Shown piece after piece: positions 1 to 7,293 of a stretch of DNA of 34,157 nucleotides. Numbering within the stretch: the first letter of the stretch is position 1; the number at the start of each line of letters is the position of its first letter. This stretch comes from JBMNKL01 sp050261495 (lineage in GTDB: Bacteria > Bacillota > Clostridia > Acetivibrionales > DTU013). Location: contig JBLNDI010000028.1 in the NCBI GenBank assembly GCA_050261495.1, forward strand, positions 1-34,157, given 5' to 3'. The notes beneath the pieces are model-generated. The model was not told the DNA's origin and searched no databases. It was given only the letters and a program-made list of their open reading frames with translations. A program made the translations under genes and the position numbers.

Positions 1-57
1 ACAGTTTTGATAAAGCGTCTGTTATGTGACTATAATTTTATACTTCTTTACACGTCT

Positions 58-95
58 AAAATCTCCTGTAATATCAACGGTTACAGGAGATTTTT
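58..95 (+). terminator. Rho-independent terminator of an upstream gene
   Basis: A perfect 13-bp inverted repeat (59-71 with 81-93, arms AAATCTCCTGTAA and TTACAGGAGATTT) encloses a 9-nt loop and ends in a run of five T. It would stop a plus-strand transcript entering from before the window. The stem is AT-rich, so strength is uncertain, and the A residues on the left could give weaker activity on the other strand. Confidence 0.6.
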
Positions 96-129
96 ACCCT
101 GTTGAACTGTTAAACTCGGGAGGTAATAT

Positions 130-162
130 TTGTATGGTTTCTATTTGCTTCTGTGGTATAAT
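130..162 (+). promoter_or_regulatory. Extended -10 promoter for the fucosidase gene
   Basis: A perfect TATAAT at 157-162 is preceded by TG one base upstream (154-155), an extended -10 element. No good -35 lies at 17 bp; TTGTAT at 130-135 is too far (21 bp). Transcription would start near 169, about 60 nt before the chosen start codon. I saw no convincing CcpA (cre) operator here. Confidence 0.5.
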
Positions 163-229
163 TCATTGTGAGCAATTCTATGACAGGTTATTTTTCGAAA
201 GAGGTATCTTCGGATTTAGGAGGATAAAT

Positions 230-2566
230 ATGTCTTTTAAGAATTCTGCAAACAGGCAGCAGCATATGCTTTGGTACAAGAAGCCCGCAAGCAACTGGAA
301 CGAAGCCCTTCCGATCGGAAACGGGAGATTGGGCGGCATGGTTTTCGGAGGAACCGGCACGGAACATATCCAGTTGAATGAGGACAGCATCTGGTATGGG
401 GAACCTGTCGACAGAAACAACCCGGATGCTTTAAAGTATCTTCCTCAAATCAGGAGACTGCTGTCGGAGGGAAAAATAAAAAAGGCTGAACAATTGGCTG
501 CGATGGCTCTTTCAGGGGTGCCGGAAAGTCAGCGCCCTTACCAGACCATGGGCGACTTGTTTTTATATTTTGATTTGGATGAAAACAGGGCGGAAAACTA
601 TTTACGAAAGCTTGATCTCAACAAAGCGGTTGCCTCCGTTAGTTTCAGGCATGAAGACGTAAGGTACGGCCGGTATTTTTTTGCCAGCGCTGCCGACCAG
701 GTAATGGTCATACGCCTGACGGCGGACAAGCCTGGTTCCATAAGCTTTCGGGCCTGCCTGAGAAGGGGAAGGTATCTCGACTCCGTTACCGCCTCGGGAA
801 ACAATACGATCACGATGCATGTAAGCTGCGGCTCTGGGAAGGCTATAAAATTCTGCACCATGGTCAGGGCAATACCGGAGGGTGGAAATGTATATACCAT
901 AGGAGAAAATATCGTCGTTGAGGCTGCCGATTCAGTGACGATCCTTTTATCGGCAGCTACAAGCTTTTATCATGATGATTTTGAAGCCGCGTGCGCAGCT
1001 TACCTCGACAATGCCGAAAAAAAGGGCTACAACAGGCTGCTTGCCGATCATGAAGCTGATTATTCCGAGCTTTTTGAAAGGGTCCGCTTCCATATCAGAG
1101 AGAAAGAGAGTGCGGTTGAAGGGAAAGAACATGCAAACAGGCCGGATGAGCTTGATACCGCCGAAAGACTGGAAAGACTCAGGCGCGGTGAAAAGGACCT
1201 TGATCTGGTCGGGCTGTATTTTCAGTTTGGACGTTACCTGCTGATTTCCAGCAGCAGGCCCGGAACACTGCCGGCAAATCTCCAGGGGATATGGAACAAG
1301 GACATGCTCCCGGCGTGGGACAGCAAATACACCATTAATATAAATACCGAGATGAATTACTGGCCTGCGGAATCCTGCAATCTTTCGGAATGCCATTTGC
1401 CCCTGTTCGACCACATCGAAAGGATGAGAGAGCCCGGAAGGAAGACGGCACGGGTAATGTATGGCTGCCGCGGCTTTACCGCGCATCATAACACGGACAT
1501 ATGGGGGGACACCGCGCCGCAGGATATATGGCTTCCGGCTACCTACTGGCCTATGGGCGCAGCCTGGCTTTGCCTTCATCTATGGGAGCATTACGAATAT
1601 TGCATAGATACCGGATTTCTTCGGGGAGCATACCCGATCATGAAGGAAGCGGCTGAATTCTTTCTCGATTTCCTTATAGAGGATGAGAAGGGCAGGCTTG
1701 TGACCAGCCCCTCCGTTTCGCCGGAAAATACATATATCCTGGAAAATGGTGAAAAAGGCTGCCTTTGTATCGGGCCATCCATGGACAGCCAGATCATATA
1801 TACGCTTTTTTCAAGCTGCATAAAGGCAGCAGGAATTCTCGGCATCGACCCCGAATTTGCCAAACAGTTGGAAGACACGGCTGGAAGGCTGCCAAAGCCG
1901 CAAATAGGGAAACACGGGCAGATACAGGAATGGGCTGAGGATTATGACGAAGCGGAAATAGGACACAGGCACATATCGCATCTTTTTGGGCTTCATCCCG
2001 GCAACATGTTTACGGTCAGGAAAACACCGGAGATTGCTGCTGCCGCAAGGAAAACCCTTGAGAGAAGATTGTCGCACGGCGGAGGACATACCGGGTGGAG
2101 CAGGGCATGGATCATTAACATGTGGGCCAGGCTCAAGGATGGCGAGAAGGCTTATGAAAATCTTATGGAACTGCTTAAAAAGTCAACACAGGACAATTTG
2201 CTCGATTCCCACCCGCCCTTCCAGATAGATGGGAACTTCGGAGGCACGGCGGGCATTGCGGAAATGATCCTGCAAAGCCATGAAGGAGGATTGGAATTCC
2301 TTCCCGCAATCCCGCAGGATTGGTGGAATGGGGAAGTAAAGGGCCTCAGAGCGAGAGGAGGATTCACGGTTGACGTGGAATGGCAGGAGGGAAGCCTGAC
2401 CAGGGCCATGATACTCTCGAATGCAGGGAGAGACTGTACTGTGTTTTCCAAACGCAGGATGCGCGTCTCATGCGAAGGAGAAAATATTGAACTAATACAA
2501 AACGGGGATGCGTTTACATTCGGGACCGAGGCCGGCAAGGAATATATACTGACATGTTCAGATTGA
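230..2566 (+). CDS. GH95 family alpha-L-fucosidase, cytoplasmic
   Basis: Predicted 778-residue glycoside hydrolase of family GH95, which removes terminal L-fucose (some members act on L-galactose) from plant and host glycans by inversion. The N-terminus has the family opening (WYKKPASNWNEALPIGNGRL). The active-site segments are all visible: NINTEMNYWPAE in the middle, SPSVSPENTY, and HPPFQIDGNFGGTAGIAE near the C-terminus, which carry the Asn pair, Glu and Asp used by characterised GH95 enzymes. Length is normal for the family. The frame is open upstream to 26, but ATG 230 follows an AGGAGG site at 218-223 at good spacing, and the upstream 68 codons are not GH95-like. No signal peptide follows this start, so the enzyme probably acts on imported oligosaccharides. 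It stands alone; the neighbouring HAD gene converges on it. GH95 membership is secure; substrate is inferred. Confidence 0.93.
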   Translation: MSFKNSANRQQHMLWYKKPASNWNEALPIGNGRLGGMVFGGTGTEHIQLNEDSIWYGEPVDRNNPDALKYLPQIRRLLSEGKIKKAEQLAAMALSGVPESQRPYQTMGDLFLYFDLDENRAENYLRKLDLNKAVASVSFRHEDVRYGRYFFASAADQVMVIRLTADKPGSISFRACLRRGRYLDSVTASGNNTITMHVSCGSGKAIKFCTMVRAIPEGGNVYTIGENIVVEAADSVTILLSAATSFYHDDFEAACAAYLDNAEKKGYNRLLADHEADYSELFERVRFHIREKESAVEGKEHANRPDELDTAERLERLRRGEKDLDLVGLYFQFGRYLLISSSRPGTLPANLQGIWNKDMLPAWDSKYTININTEMNYWPAESCNLSECHLPLFDHIERMREPGRKTARVMYGCRGFTAHHNTDIWGDTAPQDIWLPATYWPMGAAWLCLHLWEHYEYCIDTGFLRGAYPIMKEAAEFFLDFLIEDEKGRLVTSPSVSPENTYILENGEKGCLCIGPSMDSQIIYTLFSSCIKAAGILGIDPEFAKQLEDTAGRLPKPQIGKHGQIQEWAEDYDEAEIGHRHISHLFGLHPGNMFTVRKTPEIAAAARKTLERRLSHGGGHTGWSRAWIINMWARLKDGEKAYENLMELLKKSTQDNLLDSHPPFQIDGNFGGTAGIAEMILQSHEGGLEFLPAIPQDWWNGEVKGLRARGGFTVDVEWQEGSLTRAMILSNAGRDCTVFSKRRMRVSCEGENIELIQNGDAFTFGTEAGKEYILTCSD

Positions 2567-2616
2567 CATTTTCGGACTGACATATTCAGAATAGCGCTCT
2601 TGTTCCGGATAGGAAA

Positions 2617-2769
2617 TCATTCCTGGAATTTAAACCAGGCAGGATCAGGCTGCAGCCCATTAAAGCCTGTTACCGGGATTGATGGCGCCGATATGCCCAG
2701 CCGCACCGGATTATTTGCGTGTCCTGCAACCTGTATTTCCTTTGCGTGAAGTTTAAAATATATCAACAT
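2617..2769 (-). pseudogene. Possible 50-codon ORF or gene remnant between fucosidase and HAD genes
   Basis: On the minus strand an open frame starts at ATG 2769, inside the last codons of the HAD gene (17-nt overlap, different frame), and ends at TGA 2617. The predicted 50 residues include NNPVRLGISAPSIPV and end DPAWFKFQE, which looks like the C-terminus of a larger protein rather than random translation. I do not recognise the family. The ribosome binding site is weak. It may be the decayed tail of a deleted gene or chance. It is the only coding-like signal in the 186-bp gap after the fucosidase gene, where I also see no clear terminator. Confidence 0.25.
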
Positions 2770-3394
2770 CAACATCTCTTATTGAAGACACGGTTAAATC
2801 GGCCATTGACAAATCCTGCTTCCCGGAATTTGCGTTAATGTACCCGATACACTTCATACCTGCACTTTTGGCGGCTTTTACGCCATGCCCGGTGTCTTCA
2901 ATGACCAGGCAATCCCCGGGGGCAACCCCTAACAGCTCCGAGGCTCTTAAAAATATATCAGGAGCCGGCTTGCTGTTTGCTACATCTTCACCGCTTACAA
3001 TCACGTCAAAAAATCCGGCAATCCCCAATTTGTCCAGGACCAACCTGATTAATTCAATTCTTGATGACGAGGCGAGACCAATCTTAAAAGCCTTCTCTTT
3101 CAACAAACCGATAAGCTCGGGAATACCGTCAATCGGTTTCAAATCCTTTTCGCCGAATACCTTAAGCTTGTACTGTATCTGCCTTTCCGTCAATTCATCA
3201 ACCGAATAATCAAGGTTGTATATTTCTTTTAGTTCTTTCCACATGGTCACATCCTTGACCCCGGCATAGCTTTTCAAGGTATCGTCGGCTATTTCGACCC
3301 CGTATCCTTCCAAAGCCAATTTATCCGCTTCAAAGTGCAGCCGTTCGCTGTCTACAATTACCCCGTCCATGTCAAATATTACTGCTTTTATCAT
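2753..3394 (-). CDS. HAD superfamily phosphatase / beta-phosphoglucomutase-like
   Basis: Predicted 213-residue haloacid dehalogenase-like hydrolase of the beta-phosphoglucomutase/phosphatase branch. Motif I is FDMDGVIVDS near the N-terminus (nucleophile Asp and acid/base Asp), followed by a helical cap domain, motif II in the GLASSSR segment, motif III Lys in NSKPAPD, and motif IV EDTGHGVKAAKSAGM. Such enzymes act on small phosphorylated sugars or related metabolites; substrate cannot be told. The frame is open to a GTG at 3406, but the GGGGGTGG site (3403-3410) is best spaced for ATG 3394, which gives the family's usual start MIKAVIFDMDG. It lies downstream of the PHP phosphoesterase gene on the same strand, separated by about 175 bp of tandem repeat. 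Confidence 0.88.
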   Translation of the reverse strand: MIKAVIFDMDGVIVDSERLHFEADKLALEGYGVEIADDTLKSYAGVKDVTMWKELKEIYNLDYSVDELTERQIQYKLKVFGEKDLKPIDGIPELIGLLKEKAFKIGLASSSRIELIRLVLDKLGIAGFFDVIVSGEDVANSKPAPDIFLRASELLGVAPGDCLVIEDTGHGVKAAKSAGMKCIGYINANSGKQDLSMADLTVSSIRDVDVDIF

Positions 3395-3410
3395 ATGCAT
3401 TTCCACCCCC

Positions 3411-3539
3411 GCTTTACGTTTGCTTTACTTTTGCCATACTCTTGCTTTTACTCCCGCATTTACTCCTGCTTTTTCTCTTGCTTTTGCTCCCGCATTTACT
3501 TCTGCTTTTGCTCTTCCTTTTACTCCTACTTTTACTCCT
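3411..3539. repeat. Degenerate 11/12-bp tandem repeat between PHP and HAD genes
   Basis: Eight contiguous 12-bp units fill 3444-3539 with consensus GCTTTTACTCCT (units begin at 3444, 3456, 3468, 3480, 3492, 3504, 3516 and 3528). Three related 11-bp units precede them at 3411, 3422 and 3433. One strand is almost purely C/T. The whole PHP-HAD spacer is made of this repeat. Read on the minus strand, one frame is a 4-residue repeat (GVKA-like), but no start codon and ribosome binding site introduce it. Function unknown. Confidence 0.85.
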
Positions 3540-3570
3540 GATTTAGCAATGCTTTCGGCTTGTCTATAAT

Positions 3571-4407
3571 TTACCCGCGCTTGAGCTGCTCAAGCGCGCT
3601 GTACGGCACCCTTAGCGAACCCCTGCCTCTTCCTATTTGTATATCGGGTTTGAAGCTCCCGTGAAAATCGCTGCCGCCCGTAGCCACCAGGCGGTGCTTT
3701 TTTGCAAGCCGCAGCAACTCCTCTGTTTGGGAAGCCGTATTGTCAGTGTAGTAAGCCTCTATTCCCTTCAATCCCGCCTCGGCCAGTTCTCCCAGCAGCT
3801 TATCCAGTTGCGCCGCAGTCATGTTCAGGTAAATAGGATGCGCCAGCACGGGAATCCCGCCGGAACGGGCAATTTCAGCTATTCCTTCACCCGGTGCAAG
3901 CTTGTCTTTTTTTACAAATGCCTTTCGTCCAAACCCAAGATATTTGTCAAAGGCCTCGTTCACGTCGGCCACGTAACCTTTTTCAACAAGAACCATAGCT
4001 ATATGGGCCCTGCTCGTTATGCCCCCTCCCGCCAGCTTTTCCACGTCACTCATTGATATTTCGATTCCAAGATCGTTTAATTTTCTGATAATTTGCGGAT
4101 TGCGATGCTTCCTTCTCTCCCGGAGATCCTCCAGCGTATTGAGGATAGGTTCAAAATATCCGTCCGGAAAATAGCCCAAAAGGTGCATTTCAGTCGTGAA
4201 ATCCACACTGATTTCAACTCCTGCTATAACTTCAAAACCAAGCTTTCTGCCCTCTTCAAGCGCCTGCTCCACGCCTTCCATCGTATCGTGGTCGGTAATT
4301 GCCACGGCTGCAAGACCGCTTTCATACGCATGCCTTACAAGTTCGGCTGGCGCCATGCTGCCGTCAGAAGCGGTAGTATGCGTATGTAAATCGACATATA
4401 ACGGCAC
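3571..4407 (-). CDS. PHP-domain phosphoesterase (YciV/TrpH-like)
   Basis: Predicted 278-residue PHP-domain metal-dependent phosphoesterase. The N-terminus shows the metal-binding HTHT (His8, His10) with Asp15 and the ITDHD motif (Asp39, His40); GVEIS, VLAHPIYL and GGSDFHG supply further metal ligands. This matches the YciV/TrpH group, whose members hydrolyse 3',5'-nucleoside bisphosphates or trim RNA 5' ends exonucleolytically. The frame is open 17 codons upstream to an ATG, but GTG 4407 follows GGAGG at 8-nt spacing and gives the family start (V)PLYVDLHTHT. A TATAAT lies upstream on this strand (4447-4452) with a poor -35. The HAD gene follows on the same strand across the tandem repeat. Confidence 0.9.
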   Translation of the reverse strand: MPLYVDLHTHTTASDGSMAPAELVRHAYESGLAAVAITDHDTMEGVEQALEEGRKLGFEVIAGVEISVDFTTEMHLLGYFPDGYFEPILNTLEDLRERRKHRNPQIIRKLNDLGIEISMSDVEKLAGGGITSRAHIAMVLVEKGYVADVNEAFDKYLGFGRKAFVKKDKLAPGEGIAEIARSGGIPVLAHPIYLNMTAAQLDKLLGELAEAGLKGIEAYYTDNTASQTEELLRLAKKHRLVATGGSDFHGSFKPDIQIGRGRGSLRVPYSALEQLKRG

Positions 4408-4553
4408 TCTTTCTTCCTCCAGCAATATAATTACTCCCGATATGCAATTATACTCCACCGGCGGGCAATATAAAAGATAATTAAATAATAATCAGCTGCA
4501 GAAGTGCCAAAATAAAACGCCGCTGTGCTTTGAACTGTCATATTTCCCACGAT

Positions 4554-4581
4554 TTGCCATGCCGTTTATTTATGTGATAAT
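4554..4581 (+). promoter_or_regulatory. SigA promoter for the structured leader and Cys-rich gene
   Basis: TTGCCA at 4554-4559 and GATAAT at 4576-4581 are separated by 16 bp, with TG one base upstream of the -10 (4573-4574). Transcription would begin near 4588, directly at the first G of the leader's closing stem. This places the folded RNA at the very 5' end of the message. Confidence 0.65.
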
Positions 4582-4588
4582 ATATAAA

Positions 4589-4713
4589 GGGGGCAAAACC
4601 CGCGGATAGTAGGAAAAAAGGGTTTATCAAACCATGATGGTTGATCAAAAGCCCCCTGCGCATATCATCATGCACATGTCCGTCCCGTTAGGCTATGGGC
4701 AAGGGGGGTACAA
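4589..4713 (+). promoter_or_regulatory. Candidate regulatory leader RNA with three-way junction
   Basis: Three nested helices can be read directly. P1 is GGGGGC 4589-4594 with GCCCCC 4651-4656. P2 is AAACCC 4596-4601 with GGGTTT 4620-4625 around an 18-nt purine-rich loop. P3 is 4626-4633 with 4639-4645 (one bulged A, 5-nt loop). P2 and P3 abut without a linker, as in compact three-way-junction riboswitches. The CCCCCT of the P1 3' strand (4652-4657) is also complementary to AGGGGG in the ribosome binding site at 4702-4709, so P1 formation and site occlusion are mutually exclusive on paper. I could not match it to the consensus of any riboswitch class I know. Confidence 0.45.
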
Positions 4714-5031
4714 ATGAAACGGGCAGGAAATTGCAGCAGCTGCAAAAATGGAATAAGGTTGTCCATAAATAACGATGTGCTTTGCAAAATACACGGCGTT
4801 GTGTCAAAAGACTTCCGCTGTGTAAAGTATGTCCGCAAAGCGGAGGCATGGACCGCTTCCGAGCGTAAACCCAAATGCATAGAATGCGAATTTTTTATAA
4901 CCTCGTCCGACAGGCCGGAAAAGGATCCTTCCATGGGATATTGCAAGCTTTTCACGGTCAGGTATTATGACGGCAGTTTGAAAAGCGCTTGTTCAAAATT
5001 CACCGCGAAAACAGCCCGAAACATATCTTGA
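4714..5031 (+). CDS. Small protein with two Cys4 modules, function unknown
   Basis: A 105-residue protein preceded by a strong AAGGGGGG ribosome binding site. It contains exactly eight cysteines in two similar groups: Cys7-x2-Cys10-x13-Cys24-x11-Cys36 and Cys54-x2-Cys57-x18-Cys76-x15-Cys92. Each group starts with CxxC and ends with a Cys two or three residues before an aromatic residue, suggesting an internal duplication of a four-cysteine zinc- or iron-sulfur-binding fold. There is no signal peptide or membrane segment. I do not recognise a named family. It is monocistronic, with its own promoter, a structured leader and a palindromic terminator-like sequence after it; control by metal or redox state is a guess. 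Confidence 0.8.
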   Translation: MKRAGNCSSCKNGIRLSINNDVLCKIHGVVSKDFRCVKYVRKAEAWTASERKPKCIECEFFITSSDRPEKDPSMGYCKLFTVRYYDGSLKSACSKFTAKTARNIS

Positions 5032-5079
5032 GACTCTTTTGTCCGAAAAATGCAAAGCGTTAATTAAACATCACGATCT

Positions 5080-5105
5080 ACCCGATATATATATCGGGTT
5101 TGTTA
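5080..5105 (+). terminator. Palindromic terminator-like site after the Cys-rich gene
   Basis: A perfect 20-bp palindrome at 5080-5099 (arms ACCCGATATA and TATATCGGGT) is followed by TTGTT. It lies 48 bp after the stop codon and could fold into a weak terminator. Because it has no unpaired loop it could equally be an operator for the transglycosylase gene that begins 126 bp further on. Confidence 0.4.
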
Positions 5106-5122
5106 ATTCTGCGCTTCTTGTG

Positions 5123-5151
5123 TTCACTTGCCGCGATAAATATGATAATAT
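5123..5151 (+). promoter_or_regulatory. Possible promoter for the lytic transglycosylase gene
   Basis: TTCACT at 5123-5128 and TAATAT at 5146-5151 are 17 bp apart. Both are imperfect matches to SigA boxes. The start codon is about 70 nt downstream. Confidence 0.35.
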
Positions 5152-5225
5152 TCATTACAGGACAAAGAATATCGGGCAAGGTACAAAAGCAAAAGTATAA
5201 GTGAAACGGAAGGCACGATATAAAA

Positions 5226-5882
5226 ATGATGATACCTGATATAAACGATATATTCCAGCAAAAGCTAGATGAAATACAAAGCAGGGTGCCGGTCAGAATA
5301 AAAGGCCCGTCAGACGGCATACCCTTTGAAAAATACCTGGAAGACGCCTCTGCCGCGCAAGAAACGGCAGATATTTCACCCGATGTTTCAGATACGTCGA
5401 AAAACAACAATATATCCGACTCCCTGCAGAAAGCCCTGGCATCTCTTGCGGCCAGCAAGTACGGCGCCATCATGGATAAGACGGAAATAAACGATTTGAT
5501 AGAAAAATGCATCGCAGAAAGCTCGGCTAAGTATCACGTCGACGCAAACCTGATCAAGGCCGTGATAAAGCAGGAATCAAATTTCAATCCTTACGCCATA
5601 TCCAGGGCCGGCGCACAGGGCTTGATGCAGCTTATGCCAGGCACCGCCGAACTCCTTGGGGTTTCCGACCCCTGGGATATCAGGGAAAATATTGACGGCG
5701 GAACAAGGTATCTCAGGGATCAGCTCACTGCATTCGACGGCAATCTCGAACTTGCCCTGGCGGCATATAACGCAGGTCCCGGCGCCGTGGCAAAATATAA
5801 CGGCATACCTCCTTATGCCGAAACACAGAATTATGTGAAGAATGTTCTTAGGAATTATCTGTTTTATTCCAGTAATAAATAG
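5226..5882 (+). CDS. Lytic transglycosylase, SLT domain, no signal peptide
   Basis: Predicted 218-residue protein with a C-terminal goose-lysozyme-like SLT domain (about residues 95-215) that cleaves peptidoglycan between MurNAc and GlcNAc. The catalytic Glu is Glu117 in the KQESNFNPYA motif, followed by GAQGLMQLMPGTA and AYNAGPGAVAKY, all diagnostic of SLT family 1 enzymes. Residues 1-95 are polar, low in hydrophobicity and contain no signal peptide or transmembrane helix, which is odd for an enzyme whose substrate is outside the membrane. The ribosome binding site (GGAAGG near 5209-5214) is about 12 nt from ATG 5226; ATG 5229 is an alternative. It may be exported by a non-classical route or act in the mother cell; that is inference. 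Confidence 0.88.
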   Translation: MMIPDINDIFQQKLDEIQSRVPVRIKGPSDGIPFEKYLEDASAAQETADISPDVSDTSKNNNISDSLQKALASLAASKYGAIMDKTEINDLIEKCIAESSAKYHVDANLIKAVIKQESNFNPYAISRAGAQGLMQLMPGTAELLGVSDPWDIRENIDGGTRYLRDQLTAFDGNLELALAAYNAGPGAVAKYNGIPPYAETQNYVKNVLRNYLFYSSNK

Positions 5883-5928
5883 TATTTTCCAAGTCATGTC
5901 CATATAAAACATCAATTTGTGACACCTG

Positions 5929-6233
5929 TAATCCACACTATCCACATCGTTATCCACACAAGATATTCCTACATAATACGCGTTTTCAGCGTGATTTCCA
6001 CATTATTCACATGTGTATTTCAACATTTTTTGCAATTATCCACTGTCCCCCGAAACAGGCTTGATTTCTTGAAATGGCCTATTTATGTACTTTTTCGGGA
6101 ACATAAATTCTCGCCGTCATTACTGACGACATCCGACATATTCCGTCATTTGCCGCAGATTCCTTTTACTGGTTATTAACATAGGACGGCTCCTAAAATT
6201 CTCGAGAAATGCAAAAAAAGAAAGTTATCCACA
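5929..6233 (+). promoter_or_regulatory. Cluster of DnaA boxes downstream of tsaD
   Basis: Counted against TTATNCACA on the plus strand: exact matches at 5950-5958 (TTATCCACA), 6003-6011 (TTATTCACA) and 6225-6233 (TTATCCACA); one mismatch at 5929-5937, 5938-5946, 6036-6044 and 6173-6181; two mismatches at 5994-6002. All point the same way, and the first three (5929-5958) are nearly head-to-tail. The last box overlaps the tsaD stop codon. The stretch has no gene. No dnaA, dnaN or rpmH is nearby, so a DnaA-titration or modulator cluster is more likely than the replication origin itself. Confidence 0.7.
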
Positions 6234-7268
6234 ACCTTTATTACCAATTTTCACACCAGGTATGGCATTCAAATCCAGGCCTGAGACATGCCCCTTTATG
6301 TAACGGTAATACGCCGCCGAACCTATCATCGCAGCATTGTCGGTGCAAAGCGCCGGTGCTGGAATAAACACGTCAATTCCGTTTTGCTCCGCCGCCGCTT
6401 TCATATCTCTTCTCAGCCGGGAATTAGCCGCTACGCCCCCGGCCAGCGCTATCCTTTTTGTATTTTTCATCAGGGCCGCGCGAATTGTGTTGTTTACCAG
6501 CACATCCACCACCGCCTGCTGAAAACTGGCGCATATATCGGGAATATGCACATTTTCGTTTTTTTGGGCCATGCCGTTCAGGTAATTCAACACCGCGGTT
6601 TTAGGACCGCTAAAACTAAAATCCAGGCTGCCGTCGTTAAAATAAACCCTTGGAAAATCCACCGCGCTGCTGTCGCCTTTTGCAGCTTCGGCGTCAATAA
6701 TGGGTCCTCCAGGGTATCCCAGGCCCAACGCCCGCGCGATCTTGTCAAAAGCTTCTCCCGCGGCGTCATCCCGGGTTCTGCCCATTACTTCAAAGCGGTC
6801 GTAATCGGCTACATGCACTATCTCGCTGTGTCCGCCGGACGCTACGAGGCATACGAAAGGCGGCCGGATAGTATCGTTTTCAAGATAATTGGCTGCAATA
6901 TGGCCTTCTATGTGGTTCACGCCGATAAGCGGTTTGCCCAGGGCAAAAGCCAGCCCCTTTGCCGCCGAAAGTCCGACAAGCAGGGCTCCCGCGAGTCCCG
7001 GACCGTATGTAACTCCTATGGCGTCCACTTCGTTTATTTTTAGCGAAGCTTTTTCCAACGCCTGGTCAATCACAGGAATCACAAGCTCGACATGTTTCCG
7101 CGACGCGATTTCCGGCACGACTCCGCCATATTTTTCATGAAGATTTACTTGCGAAGATATAATATTCGAAAGAATTTTACGGCCATTGACGACTACCGCG
7201 GCCGATGTTTCGTCACAGCTCGTCTCTACGGCGAGTATTACAACATCCCGGCGATCCAATACAAACAC
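6225..7268 (-). CDS. tsaD: tRNA N6-adenosine threonylcarbamoyltransferase TsaD
   Basis: Catalyses transfer of threonylcarbamoyl from TC-AMP to A37 of ANN-decoding tRNAs, working with TsaB and TsaE, which are encoded at 21-22 kb in this window. The 347-residue product has the ASKHA fold landmarks LAVETSCDETSAAVV near the N-terminus, the metal site HIEGHIAANYL, ASGGHSEIV, GYPGGPIID, FSFSGPKTA and LAGGVAANSRLR. The frame begins at GTG 7268, but the AAGGGAAGG site is better spaced for TTG 7259, which gives 344 residues; either is possible. A 14-bp perfect palindrome (7280-7293) lies just upstream. It is transcribed alone, with a DnaA-box cluster at its 3' end. Confidence 0.95.
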   Translation of the reverse strand: MFVLDRRDVVILAVETSCDETSAAVVVNGRKILSNIISSQVNLHEKYGGVVPEIASRKHVELVIPVIDQALEKASLKINEVDAIGVTYGPGLAGALLVGLSAAKGLAFALGKPLIGVNHIEGHIAANYLENDTIRPPFVCLVASGGHSEIVHVADYDRFEVMGRTRDDAAGEAFDKIARALGLGYPGGPIIDAEAAKGDSSAVDFPRVYFNDGSLDFSFSGPKTAVLNYLNGMAQKNENVHIPDICASFQQAVVDVLVNNTIRAALMKNTKRIALAGGVAANSRLRRDMKAAAEQNGIDVFIPAPALCTDNAAMIGSAAYYRYIKGHVSGLDLNAIPGVKIGNKGCG

Positions 7269-7279
7269 CTTCCCTTTCC

Positions 7280-7293
7280 ATTCCGGCCGGAAT
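7280..7293. promoter_or_regulatory. 14-bp palindrome upstream of tsaD
   Basis: ATTCCGGCCGGAAT is a perfect palindrome placed just before the tsaD ribosome binding site. It might be an operator or a small hairpin. No factor can be assigned. Confidence 0.25.

Noticed and set aside
4589..4656. Known riboswitch classes (c-di-GMP-I, purine, preQ1, THF, T-box, hammerhead)
   Set aside because: The core conserved bases of each, as I remember them, are missing; only the three-way-junction shape is shared.
5929..6233. Replication origin oriC
   Set aside because: DnaA boxes are present, but no dnaA, dnaN, recF, rpmH or parAB genes, no clear AT-rich unwinding element and no DnaA-trio array were seen. 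I kept it as a DnaA-box cluster.
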